Positions 42,307 to 51,633 of a stretch of 64,000 nucleotides of DNA are shown in pieces. The position numbers and the translations under genes were made by a program. Position 1 is the first letter of the stretch; every line of letters begins with the position of its first letter. Origin of the DNA: Oscillospiraceae bacterium. GTDB taxonomy: Bacteria; Bacillota; Clostridia; Oscillospirales; Oscillospiraceae. The stretch is from positions 62,001-126,000 of the forward strand of contig WQXY01000002.1 of NCBI GenBank assembly GCA_009781515.1. Reading direction: 5' to 3'. The notes beneath the pieces were generated by a model, which ran no database searches, was not told where the DNA came from, and saw nothing but the letters and a program-made list of their open reading frames with translations.

Positions 42307-44124
42307 ATGTCAGTTTTAAGAAAATTCTTAGCTATAGCATTAGTTTGTGCGATAGCTGTTTGGCTTGCTACAGGGTGTGTTAACAATAATGAAGACGATA
42401 AGCCCCCTAACGGCGGCGGCACGCAGGTACCAACGCCGGAGCCAGGGGCAACTCCTCCGGAAGGTAATAATGACATGGCATCAATAGAAATGGCAAGACT
42501 CATGGGCTACGGTATCAACCTCGGTAATACCATGGAGTCATGTAATCAAAGCGGTCGTATACCAAATCGGGACCCGAGCATTTATGAGACAATGTGGGGC
42601 AATCCCGTCACAACACAGGAAATGATAACCGGAATGAGAAACTCCGGTTTTAAGACACTTCGTATACCCGTTGCATGGACAAATGCAATGGACTGGGAAA
42701 ACGATGATTTTACCATTAATGAAGCATATCTCGACCGTGTCGAGGAAATAATGAATTACGCACTCAACGAAGATATGTACGTTATAGTCAATGCACACTG
42801 GGACCACGGCTGGTGGAGCATGTTCGGACATCCCGAGCAGGAGCGGCGCGACTTTGCACTCGAAATGTTCAAAGCAATGTGGGCGCAAATCGCCGACAGA
42901 TATAAAGACTATGACCACCGTTTAATATTTGAACCGTCAAACGAAGAGTGGGGCGACAGATTTAACGACGAAACCCCCTACAGCCCAAGCGGGGGGGTAC
43001 TGACAAGAAACGAATGTTATGAACTTCTCACAGAGCTTTCACAAGTCTTTGTCGATTTAGTGCGCGCTACAGGCGGTAATAATCCCGACCGTTTCTTGCT
43101 TATGAAAGGCTACAATACAGATGTCAAAATGACACTCAGTGACCGTTTTGTAATGCCGAAAGACCCTGCAAACAGACTTATGCTATCTGTGCATTACTAC
43201 ACACCATGGGGTTACTGCGGTGATACATCGGGCATAGGCACATGGGGCAGAAAAACCGAAGTTGAAGAAATGAACACCCTGCTCGGTTCGCTGACGAAAT
43301 TTACAGACCAAGGCTACGGTGTTGTTTTGGGTGAGTGGGGAGTGCTTGACAATGACGGTGAAGACAGGCTCACATTCTTTACAAACTTCCTTAATAACTG
43401 CGACCTTTACGGTTTTGCACCCATACTGTGGGATACAGGCTATACACCAAGGTGGGGCAGACTTTTTGACCGAAATGATACGCTCACTATTGTAGCACCC
43501 GAATTATTGGAGCTGTTCCAAACAAGAAGTGCGGCAAGGGAAACAAAAACAGTTGAGCAAGTTATTGCGGCGGCGCGAGACAGCATGGATGCCATTCGTG
43601 CAAAAGCAGCAGACCGTGAGGAAACGGTACTTTCTGCTGACGAGGCAAAAGCATGGATTATGTTCAACAGCGGCTCTTGGGATATGGAATACAGCGTAGG
43701 CGACAGATATCAGCCGGAACAAATTGCAAAGGGCATTGAACCGACAGACCCCGAAATAACAGGTGAGGGAACATATACCGTGGCGCTCGACTTTACGGGA
43801 ACAAGCCAAGGATATGCAAACGGCATAGCATTTAGTGCAATCGGCATTATGAACGGCGAAATACTCTTCCCGGGATATCATATCGTGATAAGAGAGCTTT
43901 TGATAAACGGTGAAGAAGCGACGCTTGAGGGAATACCGTTTACAACAAATGATAACCCTGTCACGACAAGACTCAATCTGTATAATGAGTGGGTGAGCAA
44001 AGTTCCGCCGGAAGCCCGTATTTTTGAAGGCAATATTGATGATGCTTCACCAAGAATATTAGCAAACTATACATCTACACGTATAACCTCAATATCAATA
44101 ACATTTGACTACATAGCACCGTAA
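42307..44124 (+). CDS. GH5 endo-glucanase lipoprotein with C-terminal beta module
   Basis: 605 residues from ATG 42307; AAAAAGGA lies 12 bases upstream and touches the other candidate ATG at 42295. The lipobox is LATGC. GH5 motifs: GYGINLGNTMESC, GFKTLRIPVAWTN, NAHWDHGWWSM, acid/base Glu in FEPSNEEWGD, MLSVHYYTPWGY, and nucleophile Glu in VVLGEWGVLDND. About residues 440-605 are a beta-rich extension (MFNSGSWDMEYSVGDRYQP) that may bind glycan. A G7 run lies at 42991-42997. It is followed by the third importer, suggesting coupled surface cutting and uptake. Confidence 0.9.
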   Translation: MSVLRKFLAIALVCAIAVWLATGCVNNNEDDKPPNGGGTQVPTPEPGATPPEGNNDMASIEMARLMGYGINLGNTMESCNQSGRIPNRDPSIYETMWGNPVTTQEMITGMRNSGFKTLRIPVAWTNAMDWENDDFTINEAYLDRVEEIMNYALNEDMYVIVNAHWDHGWWSMFGHPEQERRDFALEMFKAMWAQIADRYKDYDHRLIFEPSNEEWGDRFNDETPYSPSGGVLTRNECYELLTELSQVFVDLVRATGGNNPDRFLLMKGYNTDVKMTLSDRFVMPKDPANRLMLSVHYYTPWGYCGDTSGIGTWGRKTEVEEMNTLLGSLTKFTDQGYGVVLGEWGVLDNDGEDRLTFFTNFLNNCDLYGFAPILWDTGYTPRWGRLFDRNDTLTIVAPELLELFQTRSAARETKTVEQVIAAARDSMDAIRAKAADREETVLSADEAKAWIMFNSGSWDMEYSVGDRYQPEQIAKGIEPTDPEITGEGTYTVALDFTGTSQGYANGIAFSAIGIMNGEILFPGYHIVIRELLINGEEATLEGIPFTTNDNPVTTRLNLYNEWVSKVPPEARIFEGNIDDASPRILANYTSTRITSISITFDYIAP

Positions 44125-44141
44125 GAGCGGCAATTACACAA

Positions 44142-44177
44142 TCGTCATTGCGAGCAGCTTGCGACGTGGCAACCCGG
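44142..44177 (+). repeat. Dispersed repeat, family 1
   Basis: CGTCATTGCGAGCAGCTTGC followed by GACGTGGCAACCCGG, a single-armed member just before the permease gene. Confidence 0.6.
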
Positions 44178-44209
44178 AAGTGAAACTTTTAGTGAAAGGT
44201 ATGCAACTC

Positions 44210-45652
44210 ATGGTTAAACAAAAGTCCAATATACTGATGTCTGTTTTTCGTGTGTTTCTCGTAATCGCATTTGTGGCGGCGTTTATTCCCGACCTCAACC
44301 CTGCGCGTCTGAGTGAGATTATCAACAGAAACGCGTCATTATTCACAAGTGCAATTTCTTATGATACCGTCGGCAGAGGCTTTGAACGCGCTCTTGACCG
44401 TGAGTGGATTTATCAGTCAACACTTGTGCTCACATATGTCGGAGCGATAGTGTGTATGCTTGCAGTCGGGCTTGTAGCCGCAGCGTTTTGTATGAGCCTC
44501 GGAAATACAAGACTTAAACGCAGAGGCTTAATGGCTTCGGGCGGCGCGGCACTTTTGGGAGCGATTGGCATTATTATGCTCTTTGTTGCTCAAGCAGGTT
44601 TTGAGGGAGCGCCAAATCCCGACCGTATTGCACCGATGTTCCCGATAGGCATATACGCGTTTATTGCCATATTCGCTGCGCTGCTTGTTGTAAGTGCGGC
44701 TATGTGGTTTATTCTTCCGCAGCCGAGCAAGGAAGAAGACGACAAGCTTTCCATAGAGCCGAAATACAGCCTGTTTTTAATGGTGCTGCCGTTTTTGGTG
44801 CTTGTTGTACTTTTTGCATATCTGCCGCTTTGGGGCTGGCGTTATGCGTTTTTTGACTACACCCCCGGTTTTGCTTTGGCATGGGAGGACTTTGTAGGAT
44901 TTAAGTGGTTTACATCATTATTTGAAAATGCCGCAACCCGCAGAGATATAGTACGTGTTATGACAAACACCTTTGCACTGAGCGGTATCGGTATTGCTAC
45001 ATCGTGGGTGCCAATCGTGTTTGCGATTTTCCTCTCGGAGCTCAGGTCAAACCCGTTTAAGCGTACGGTTCAAACACTGACGACCATACCAAACTATATA
45101 AGCTGGGTGCTTGTTTACAGTGTGGCATTTGCGCTTTTCTCAACAGAGGGATTTTTCAACTGGATGCTCATAAGTCTCGGCTTCGTGGAGGAGGGTAAGA
45201 ACTTTCTCATAGACGGCGAGAACATGTGGTTCAAAATGTGGGCATGGGGCACATGGAAAGGGCTCGGTTGGGGTGCAATAATCTATTTAGCAAGTATATC
45301 AAGCATTGACCCGCAGCTTTATGAAGCGGCAATGGTTGACGGAGCAGGGCGCTACAGAAGAATGTGGCATATAACAGTCCCGGGGCTTATGCCGACATAC
45401 TTCGTTTTGCTCCTTTTGTCAATCGCAAATATGCTATCCAACGGACTTGAGCAGTATCTCGTGTTCTCAAATCCCGCAACAAGTGCGCCAATAGAAGTCT
45501 TGGATTTATACGTCTTTAACTTGGGTATAGGTGACGGAGGTAACATACCGCTCGCCACCATGATAGGAATGTTAAAATCAGTAATAAGTGTTGTACTGCT
45601 CTTTGCCGCGAATAAAGCATCGAAATTAATCCGCGGCGAAAGTATAGTTTAA
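44210..45652 (+). CDS. Sugar ABC transporter permease with N-terminal extension, system 3
   Basis: 480 residues from ATG 44210, which has AAAGG ten bases upstream; the longer frame from TTG 44159 would begin inside a repeat. About residues 1-195 are an extension with four extra membrane segments (VFRVFLVIAFVAAFIP, LVLTYVGAIVCMLAVGLVAA, ALLGAIGIIMLFVAQ, IGIYAFIAIFAALLVVS). The MalF/LplB-like core follows, with the EAA loop YEAAMVDGAGRYRRMWHITV. Permeases of about 300 residues are usual, so the extension is a notable feature. Confidence 0.9.
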   Translation: MVKQKSNILMSVFRVFLVIAFVAAFIPDLNPARLSEIINRNASLFTSAISYDTVGRGFERALDREWIYQSTLVLTYVGAIVCMLAVGLVAAAFCMSLGNTRLKRRGLMASGGAALLGAIGIIMLFVAQAGFEGAPNPDRIAPMFPIGIYAFIAIFAALLVVSAAMWFILPQPSKEEDDKLSIEPKYSLFLMVLPFLVLVVLFAYLPLWGWRYAFFDYTPGFALAWEDFVGFKWFTSLFENAATRRDIVRVMTNTFALSGIGIATSWVPIVFAIFLSELRSNPFKRTVQTLTTIPNYISWVLVYSVAFALFSTEGFFNWMLISLGFVEEGKNFLIDGENMWFKMWAWGTWKGLGWGAIIYLASISSIDPQLYEAAMVDGAGRYRRMWHITVPGLMPTYFVLLLLSIANMLSNGLEQYLVFSNPATSAPIEVLDLYVFNLGIGDGGNIPLATMIGMLKSVISVVLLFAANKASKLIRGESIV

Positions 45653-45665
45653 GGGGGGTGATGTC

Positions 45666-46571
45666 ATGCATACTCATTTGAAGAAAACACTTGGAGACCG
45701 CATGTTTTCATGCCTGTCGGGACTGTTCTTTGTGCTCTTTACACTCATGTGTGCCTTCCCGATTTATTACCTCTTTATCAACACAATTAGTGATAACAGG
45801 CTCGTCTTGGCAGGGCAGATAAACCTGTTTCCGCGAGGTGTCCATTTTGAAAACTATCTTGCACTGCTTCGTGTAAACGACCTGTTTGACGCAACAATGA
45901 TATCGGTATCCCGTACTGTTCTCGGAACGTCGATTATGGTGCTTACATCAGCCTTTATCGGCTACCTTGTCACTCAGCAGAAAATGTTGGGGCGTACAAT
46001 CGTATACCGTTTCATAGTCATTACAATGTACTTTAACGCAGGGCTTATCCCGTGGTTTCTTAACATTATGATGCTCGGACTGACAAACAATTTCTGGGGA
46101 TATATCATTCCCGCCATGGTGCAGCCGTTTAATATTATTCTCGTTAAAACCTATATTGAGTCCCTGCCAAAAGAGCTTGAGGAGAGTGCATTTATAGACG
46201 GTGCGGGGCATTTTACCGTTTTCCGTGCGATAATAATGCCGCTTTGCAAGCCGATACTCGCAACGATTGCAGTGTTTGGAGCCGTCGGGCATTGGAACTC
46301 ATTTATCGACTCCATTATTCTAATGGGTGCAAGACCCGAGCTTCGGACTTTGCAGCACCTGCTCTACACATATCTCAATCAGGCAACAAACCTTGCAAGA
46401 CTTATGCAGGGCGGCGGTAATATTACCGCGCAGGACGTCCAAGCTGCCTTAAACGGCAGGATAGTATCGCTGACTGTTGCTATGGTGACGATAATTCCGA
46501 TTTTGCTCGTATACCCTTTTATGCAAAGATATTTCCAAAAAGGCTTAATGCTCGGCGCAGTTAAGGGATAA
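45666..46571 (+). CDS. Sugar ABC transporter permease (LplC/MalG type), system 3
   Basis: 301 residues; GGGGGGTGATG precedes the ATG, 13 bp after the partner permease. Six membrane segments; the EAA loop is LEESAFIDGAGHFTVFRAIIMP. It ends YFQKGLMLGAVKG, the typical end of LplC-type chains, which import oligosaccharides with large binding proteins. Confidence 0.93.
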   Translation: MHTHLKKTLGDRMFSCLSGLFFVLFTLMCAFPIYYLFINTISDNRLVLAGQINLFPRGVHFENYLALLRVNDLFDATMISVSRTVLGTSIMVLTSAFIGYLVTQQKMLGRTIVYRFIVITMYFNAGLIPWFLNIMMLGLTNNFWGYIIPAMVQPFNIILVKTYIESLPKELEESAFIDGAGHFTVFRAIIMPLCKPILATIAVFGAVGHWNSFIDSIILMGARPELRTLQHLLYTYLNQATNLARLMQGGGNITAQDVQAALNGRIVSLTVAMVTIIPILLVYPFMQRYFQKGLMLGAVKG

Positions 46572-46573
46572 CA

Positions 46574-46637
46574 CAACCCCCGCAAACACAACCCCCGCCG
46601 TCTGCGACGGCACCCCCTTCGACGCGAAGGGGGCACA
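46574..46637 (+). repeat. Dispersed GC-rich palindromic repeat, family 2
   Basis: Same CACCCCCTTCGACGCGAAGG core as 35870, preceded by the tandem ACAACCCCCGC units. It lies between the permease and binding-protein genes. Confidence 0.65.
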
Positions 46638-46662
46638 AGATGAGTTATAGGAGGATAAAAAA

Positions 46663-48345
46663 ATGAAAAGAATTATTGCGGCATTATTAATTGTTTGTAT
46701 GCTCACTTTTGCTGTGGCAGCGTGCAGCGGCGGAGGAGGCAGAAACAGGGGCGAGGTAATTGACCTTGTTGTGTACTCTCAGCTTGCCAACTATTTTGGC
46801 GAAATGATAGGCTGGAGTGCGGAAGTCATGCTTGAGGAGTTTAATGTCAGACTTCAGATTATTAATGACGGAACTCCCGGAACCTTCCAAACACGTATGG
46901 AAAACGGTTTCTTGGGCGACATCATTCTCTTTGGAAGTGACGGCAGAGAATACAGAGAAGCTTCACGTGCAGGCTTACTCTTTGACTGGCTTGAAGAAGA
47001 CCTGCTCTTTGACTACGGTGAGTATATTTGGGATCATTTTGAAACTGCACTTAACAAAAACAGAGCGATTACCGGCACATTGCACGGTTTCGGGCATAAT
47101 ATAGCAGGTAACTCGTCAGACCCCGAGGCATTTTTCTATTATCCGCGTATGCGATATGACCTGTATGAAAAGCTCGGTCATCCGCCGATTAATTCGCTTA
47201 ATGATTTTATTCCCGTGCTTGAGCAAATGGTGGCACTTGAGCCGATGACAGAGCATGGTACAAAAACCTATGCGGTGTCTTCCTTTACGGACTGGGACGG
47301 CGACATGGTTATGATGGTTAAGTGTACTGCGGCTCTTTACGGGTGGGAAGAGTTTCACATCGGGCTATACCACGCGACAACACAAGAGTGGGAGGGTGCA
47401 TTGGAGCCGAACGGTTGGTACTTAAACAGCCTGAAATGGCACAATCAGCTTTATCAAAGAGGTCTTTATGACCCCGATGCAATGACTCAAGACTGGATGG
47501 GCTTTATAGAGAAAATCCAAAACGGAGCAGTCATGTTCACTCTCATTGAGTGGATGGGCAGTGCCTTTAATATTGATGACAATACAAGCAAGGATAAAAT
47601 GATGCTTGCAGTCACAGCAAACGACCAGACAAATCTCGTTAACGGTCTGAACATACACGGCGGCAACCGCATTTGGTCAATCGGTGCAAACTCTCGCTAT
47701 CCCGAGCTTGCAATGGAAATAATCAACTGGTTCAGCACTCCGGAGGGTACTTTAATCTATAATTACGGTCCAAAAGGTGTTACATGGGATTATGACAGAG
47801 ACGGCGAGCCGTACATGACCGAACTTGGTCTGCAAACACAGCAGGACAAGAAAACGGAAATAGCTTACGGAAGTTTCTTTGGTCCTTATGAAGACGGCGA
47901 ATTCCAACATAACAATACCACATGGTCGAGAGATGCCGTAAATCCGGACTCCCCGGGCGGCAACACCTTTAACTACGAAACATGGAACAGCACACTGCTT
48001 GCACTTGAAATTAAACCTGTCGAGCAAAGATGGCGCAACTGGACGGGTTACAACAGAGCGGACGAATGGTTTAATGCAACAGGTAATGTAGCATTTGCAG
48101 TGGCAACTGACTATACGGCAAGCGTCAGAAGCAGAGACCTCAACCTTACATGGGAGCAGGTTACAAGATGTATACGCGAGGGCTCATGGCGTGCAATATA
48201 TGCAAACTCCGATGCCGAGTTTGAGCAGATTGTCGCACAAATGATTGGCGATGCCTTGGATTACGGTTATGACCAGTGCGTCGAGTGGATACTCGGAGAA
48301 GCCCAGCTTCGCAGGGAAGCCGAAAACAGAGCACTCGGAAGGTAG
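46663..48345 (+). CDS. Sugar-binding lipoprotein, system 3
   Basis: 560 residues, AGGAGG upstream. The lipobox is AVAAC (Cys 21) followed by a Gly-rich SGGGGRNRGE. The mature part is a LplA-like solute-binding protein (DLVVYSQLANYFGEMIGW, MENGFLGDIILFGSDGREY, WFSTPEGTLIYNYGPKGVTW). The length of 540 mature residues is usual for partners of LplB/LplC permeases, and it lies right after them. It closes the saccharide locus, 2 bp before a tRNA gene. Confidence 0.9.
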   Translation: MKRIIAALLIVCMLTFAVAACSGGGGRNRGEVIDLVVYSQLANYFGEMIGWSAEVMLEEFNVRLQIINDGTPGTFQTRMENGFLGDIILFGSDGREYREASRAGLLFDWLEEDLLFDYGEYIWDHFETALNKNRAITGTLHGFGHNIAGNSSDPEAFFYYPRMRYDLYEKLGHPPINSLNDFIPVLEQMVALEPMTEHGTKTYAVSSFTDWDGDMVMMVKCTAALYGWEEFHIGLYHATTQEWEGALEPNGWYLNSLKWHNQLYQRGLYDPDAMTQDWMGFIEKIQNGAVMFTLIEWMGSAFNIDDNTSKDKMMLAVTANDQTNLVNGLNIHGGNRIWSIGANSRYPELAMEIINWFSTPEGTLIYNYGPKGVTWDYDRDGEPYMTELGLQTQQDKKTEIAYGSFFGPYEDGEFQHNNTTWSRDAVNPDSPGGNTFNYETWNSTLLALEIKPVEQRWRNWTGYNRADEWFNATGNVAFAVATDYTASVRSRDLNLTWEQVTRCIREGSWRAIYANSDAEFEQIVAQMIGDALDYGYDQCVEWILGEAQLRREAENRALGR

Positions 48346-48346
48346 T

Positions 48347-48417
48347 AGCGGGGTTGTGTAATGGTAGCACCCATGACTCTGACTCATGTCGTGAGGGTTC
48401 AAATCCTTCCCCCGCTG
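48347..48417 (+). tRNA. tRNA-Gln (anticodon CTG)
   Basis: The cloverleaf closes fully: acceptor AGCGGGG/CCCCGCT (48347-48353 and 48410-48416), D stem GTGT/GCAC, anticodon stem CATGA/TCATG with loop CTCTGAC (anticodon CTG at 48379-48381), and T stem GAGGG/CCTTC with loop TTCAAAT. The discriminator is G48417; CCA is not fully encoded (CAT follows). It begins right after the binding-protein stop. Confidence 0.93.
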
Positions 48418-48423
48418 CATAGT

Positions 48424-48483
48424 CTCGAAAGTTCCTTTAACGGAACTTTCGAGCCATTAGAAGAACGCCTTAACGGCGTTCTT
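48424..48483 (+). terminator. Twin hairpins after tRNA-Gln
   Basis: CTCGAAAGTTCC/GGAACTTTCGAG (48424-48453) and AAGAACGCC/GGCGTTCTT (48461-48483), with loops TTTAAC and TTAAC. The second is followed by a weak T-rich tail. The next 160 bases before rpmE show no further clear element. Confidence 0.7.
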
Positions 48484-48647
48484 CTTGTATAAACAACATT
48501 TTAACTATAAACATATAAATAATACTTGCAAACACATATAATTTGTGCTAAAGTACACAATGTCTTTTAATAAATTAAAAGACGTTAAGAAAATTCAATT
48601 TCGTATATGAATTTTCCACACATTTTAAATCTGAGAGGTTTAGAGCA

Positions 48648-48857
48648 ATGAAAGACGGAATTCACCCCAATTATCAGCAAACAACAATAAAATGTGCATG
48701 TGGTGAGGTTATTGATACCGGAAGCACGAGCAAAGACATTAAAATCGAAATTTGCTCCAAGTGCCATCCGTTTTATACAGGCAAGCAGAAACTGGTAGAC
48801 ACCAGCGGACGCGTTGACAAGTTCAACAGGAAGTTTGGACTAAGTCAAAGTCAATAA
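48648..48857 (+). CDS. rpmE: 50S ribosomal protein L31 (zinc-binding form)
   Basis: 69 residues; GAGAGG lies 11 bases before the ATG. The start [19 protein letters not shown] and the end [20 protein letters not shown] plus VDKFNRKFG are typical of L31. Cys 16, 18, 37 and 40 give the C+ zinc-binding type. It has its own terminator 14 bp after the stop. Confidence 0.97.
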   Translation: MKDGIHPNYQQTTIKCACGEVIDTGSTSKDIKIEICSKCHPFYTGKQKLVDTSGRVDKFNRKFGLSQSQ

Positions 48858-48870
48858 CTACAAAAACGAA

Positions 48871-48901
48871 AAAACCCGTGCCCAAAAGGTGCGGGTTTTT
48901 T
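48871..48901 (+). terminator. Terminator after rpmE
   Basis: AAAACCCGTGCC (48871-48882) pairs with GGTGCGGGTTTT (48888-48899, two G-T pairs), ending in six Ts. The hflX ribosome site GCAGGAG starts right after. Confidence 0.85.
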
Positions 48902-48915
48902 AGCAGGAGTAAGAA

Positions 48916-50199
48916 GTGAGTATTGATAATTTTGAAAGAATTGAAAAATCAAGAGAACCCGAGCGGGCGATAATTGTCGGGCTTGCAGCTGAGAGCATGA
49001 AAAGGTTTGAGCACTCAACAGAAGAAAGCCTTGACGAGCTTGAAGCGTTGCTTGAAACCGCAGGTGGTGTTTGCCTTGGCAGGGCACTTCAAAACCGTCC
49101 GAAGCCCGACCCGCGAACATTTGTCGGTGAGGGAAAGGTTAAGGAAATCAAGGACCTCGCAAAAGCGAATGACTGTACGGTGGTTGTTTTTGACAATGAG
49201 CTCTCACCGTCGCAGATGCGAGCCCTGACAGAGGACTTGGAACTTCGTGTTATAGACCGCTCGTCACTGATACTTGATATATTTGCAGGGCGCGCACGTA
49301 CACGTGAGGGGCGGCTTCAAGTGGAGCTTGCTCAGTATAATTATATATTGCCGAGGCTTACGGGAATGTGGAAGCACCTTGTCAGCCAGACAGGTACAAG
49401 CGCACCGATAGGCACGCGCGGACCGGGTGAAACGCAGCTTGAAACAGACAAGCGGCATATCAGAAGAAAGATTGATAAGCTGCGTGACGAGCTTCGGGAA
49501 GTTATACGTGTGCGCGATACACAAAGGCGTCTTAGGGGCAAAAATGAAATGCCTGTCATCGCACTTGTAGGATACACAAACGCAGGCAAATCCACATTGC
49601 TTAACAAACTGACAGGAGCTGACATACAAGCGGAAAACAGGCTCTTTGACACGCTCGACACTACAACACGCCGCCTTACAGTCAGCGATGTTAAGGAAGC
49701 GCTCTTATCCGATACAGTCGGTTTTATCCGAAAACTGCCGCATCATCTTGTCGAGGCATTTAAGGCAACACTTGAGGAGTTAAAATACGCTGACCTGCTT
49801 ATACATGTTATTGATGCATCCAGTCCCGAGTGTGAAGAGCAGATGCGTGTTGTTGACAATATGATAAGCACCCTCGGTATTGCACAAACACCGAGAATTG
49901 AAGCATACAACAAATGTGACGTAGAGGGCAGCGATATCAGGCGGCATGGCGAGAACATTGTAGAGATTTCCGCAAAAACAGGGCAGGGAATAGACAGGCT
50001 CCTTGAAATGATAGAGGAGAGTCTTTCCTCGGTAAATAAGAAAGTAACTCTCCGTTTGCCTTATGATAAGGCGGGTCTTGTTGAAATGATACATAGGGAG
50101 GGTGCCGTCAAGGACACACGCTACACAGAAGATTTTATCGAAGTCGACTGCATCGTCGGCCAAGGGCTACTGAGCAAAGTAAATGACTATATAGTATAA
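48916..50199 (+). CDS. hflX: GTPase HflX
   Basis: 427 residues from GTG 48916 with GCAGGAG six bases upstream. The N-domain has ELEALLETAGG, then VGEGKVKEIKDLA and FDNELSPSQMRALTE, then the helical GPGETQLETDKR. The G domain has Walker A GYTNAGKSTLLNKL, switch DTVGFIRKLPHHLVEAFKAT, and NKCD in EAYNKCDVEG. HflX binds the 50S or 70S ribosome and rescues stalled or hibernating ribosomes under stress. Confidence 0.97.
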   Translation: MSIDNFERIEKSREPERAIIVGLAAESMKRFEHSTEESLDELEALLETAGGVCLGRALQNRPKPDPRTFVGEGKVKEIKDLAKANDCTVVVFDNELSPSQMRALTEDLELRVIDRSSLILDIFAGRARTREGRLQVELAQYNYILPRLTGMWKHLVSQTGTSAPIGTRGPGETQLETDKRHIRRKIDKLRDELREVIRVRDTQRRLRGKNEMPVIALVGYTNAGKSTLLNKLTGADIQAENRLFDTLDTTTRRLTVSDVKEALLSDTVGFIRKLPHHLVEAFKATLEELKYADLLIHVIDASSPECEEQMRVVDNMISTLGIAQTPRIEAYNKCDVEGSDIRRHGENIVEISAKTGQGIDRLLEMIEESLSSVNKKVTLRLPYDKAGLVEMIHREGAVKDTRYTEDFIEVDCIVGQGLLSKVNDYIV

Positions 50200-50231
50200 A
50201 ATCATGATATATATCAGCAGTTTCCTCTTTT

Positions 50232-50331
50232 ACGTCATTGCGAGGAGCTATTTATAGCGACGTGGCAATCCAGACTACACGGTTACAATAGGTATATCAT
50301 CTGGATCGCCACGCTTACGCTCGCGATGACG
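50232..50331 (+). repeat. Dispersed repeat, family 1 (two-armed member)
   Basis: CGTCATTGCGAGGAGC...GCGACGTGGCAATCCAGAC on the left and TCTGGATCGCCACG...CTCGCGATGACG on the right make an imperfect inverted repeat of about 100 bp between hflX and metY. Confidence 0.75.
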
Positions 50332-50338
50332 GAGTTCG

Positions 50339-51601
50339 CTACACCATATCTAACGCTTGTTTAATATCCTCAAGTATGTCGTCGATGTGCTCCAAGCCGA
50401 CGGACAAACGAACCGTACCTGCAGATATACCTGCTGCAGGAAGCATATCTTCGGGGAGCTGACGATGTGTTGTTGTGGCGGGGTGAAGCACGCAGGTTCT
50501 AATATCGGCAACATGAATTACATTTGAAGCAAGCTGGAGTGCGTCCATAAATCTGATTGCTGCAGCCTTGCCGCCTTTAACCTCAAAGGTTATGACGCCG
50601 CTTGCACCCTTGAGATATTTTTTCGCAAGTGTGTGGTATTTGTCGCTATCGAGACCCGGATATTTAACATGCTCTATTTTGTCACTGCCGCTAAGAAGCT
50701 TTGCAACCTGCAGAGCATTATCACAATAACGCTCCATACGCAAAGAGAGCGTTTCGAGACCGAGATTTAACAGAAAAGCCGAATGTGCAGACGGATACGC
50801 ACCAAAATCACGCATAAGCTGCATACGGGCTTTTACTATATATGCTGCCTTACCATAAGTATCGGTATAAATAATGCCGTGATACGAAGCATCAGGAGCA
50901 GTCAGTTCGGGAAATTTGCCTTTTTTCCAGTCGAAAGCTCCGCTGTCAACAATAACACCGCCGACTTGAAGAGCATGACCGTCCATATATTTTGACGTTG
51001 AATGAATGGAAATGTCCGCACCGAACTCAAAAGGCTTGCAGAGCACGGGAGTCGGGAAAGTATTATCAACAATAAGCGGCACATTTTTTGAGTGTGCGGC
51101 TTTGGCGAATTTTTCGATGTCGAGCACTGTCAAAGCAGGATTGGCGAGGGTTTCACCAAAAACAAGCCTTGTGTTATCCTTAAACGCGGCGGTAATTTCT
51201 TCAAACGAGGCGTCATTATCTACAAAAATGCACTCAATGCCGAACCTTTTTAGGGTGTAGTTGAAAAGATTTATCGTGCCGCCGTAAATTTGAGAAACGC
51301 TGACGAAGCTGTCGCCTGCGCTGCACAAATTTAATATTGCTATAAGTGTTGCAGCCTGACCCGATGAGGTGCACATTGCGGCAACACCGCCCTCAAGCTC
51401 TGCAATCTTTGCTTCAACAGCCATAACCGTGGGGTTGGCAAAGCGTGAGTAAATAAGGCTTTTTGTGGGTTCGTCAAAAACAGAGCCAATTTCCTCGGCA
51501 CTGTCGTATGTATATGTGGTGCTTTGAACGATAGGCACTACACGCGGCTGTGTGTTGCCGGGTGAATATCCGCTGTGCAGGCATTTAGTTTCATCTTTCA
51601 T
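50339..51601 (-). CDS. metY: O-acetylhomoserine sulfhydrylase (PLP-dependent)
   Basis: 420 residues; AAGGAG lies before the ATG. Cys/Met-metabolism PLP enzyme motifs: TKCLHSGYSPGNTQPRVVPI, IYSRFANPTVMAVEAKIAEL, SSGQAATLIAIL, FGETLANPALTVLD, IVDNTFPTPVLCKPFEFGAD, and PLP Lys in HSTSKYMDGHALQ. The long form (about 420 residues) and the TPVLCKP segment fit MetY rather than MetB or MetC. It makes homocysteine (or cysteine) from O-acetylhomoserine and sulfide. A folded leader lies upstream (51634-51697). Confidence 0.92.
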   Translation of the reverse strand: MKDETKCLHSGYSPGNTQPRVVPIVQSTTYTYDSAEEIGSVFDEPTKSLIYSRFANPTVMAVEAKIAELEGGVAAMCTSSGQAATLIAILNLCSAGDSFVSVSQIYGGTINLFNYTLKRFGIECIFVDNDASFEEITAAFKDNTRLVFGETLANPALTVLDIEKFAKAAHSKNVPLIVDNTFPTPVLCKPFEFGADISIHSTSKYMDGHALQVGGVIVDSGAFDWKKGKFPELTAPDASYHGIIYTDTYGKAAYIVKARMQLMRDFGAYPSAHSAFLLNLGLETLSLRMERYCDNALQVAKLLSGSDKIEHVKYPGLDSDKYHTLAKKYLKGASGVITFEVKGGKAAAIRFMDALQLASNVIHVADIRTCVLHPATTTHRQLPEDMLPAAGISAGTVRLSVGLEHIDDILEDIKQALDMV

Positions 51602-51633
51602 CTATAGTATCTCCTTATCACACAATCCTGTGA

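Noticed and set aside
48161..48420. Minus-strand open frames across the tRNA
   Set aside because: They run through the tRNA-Gln and the binding-protein end, with no ribosome site; shadows of real features.
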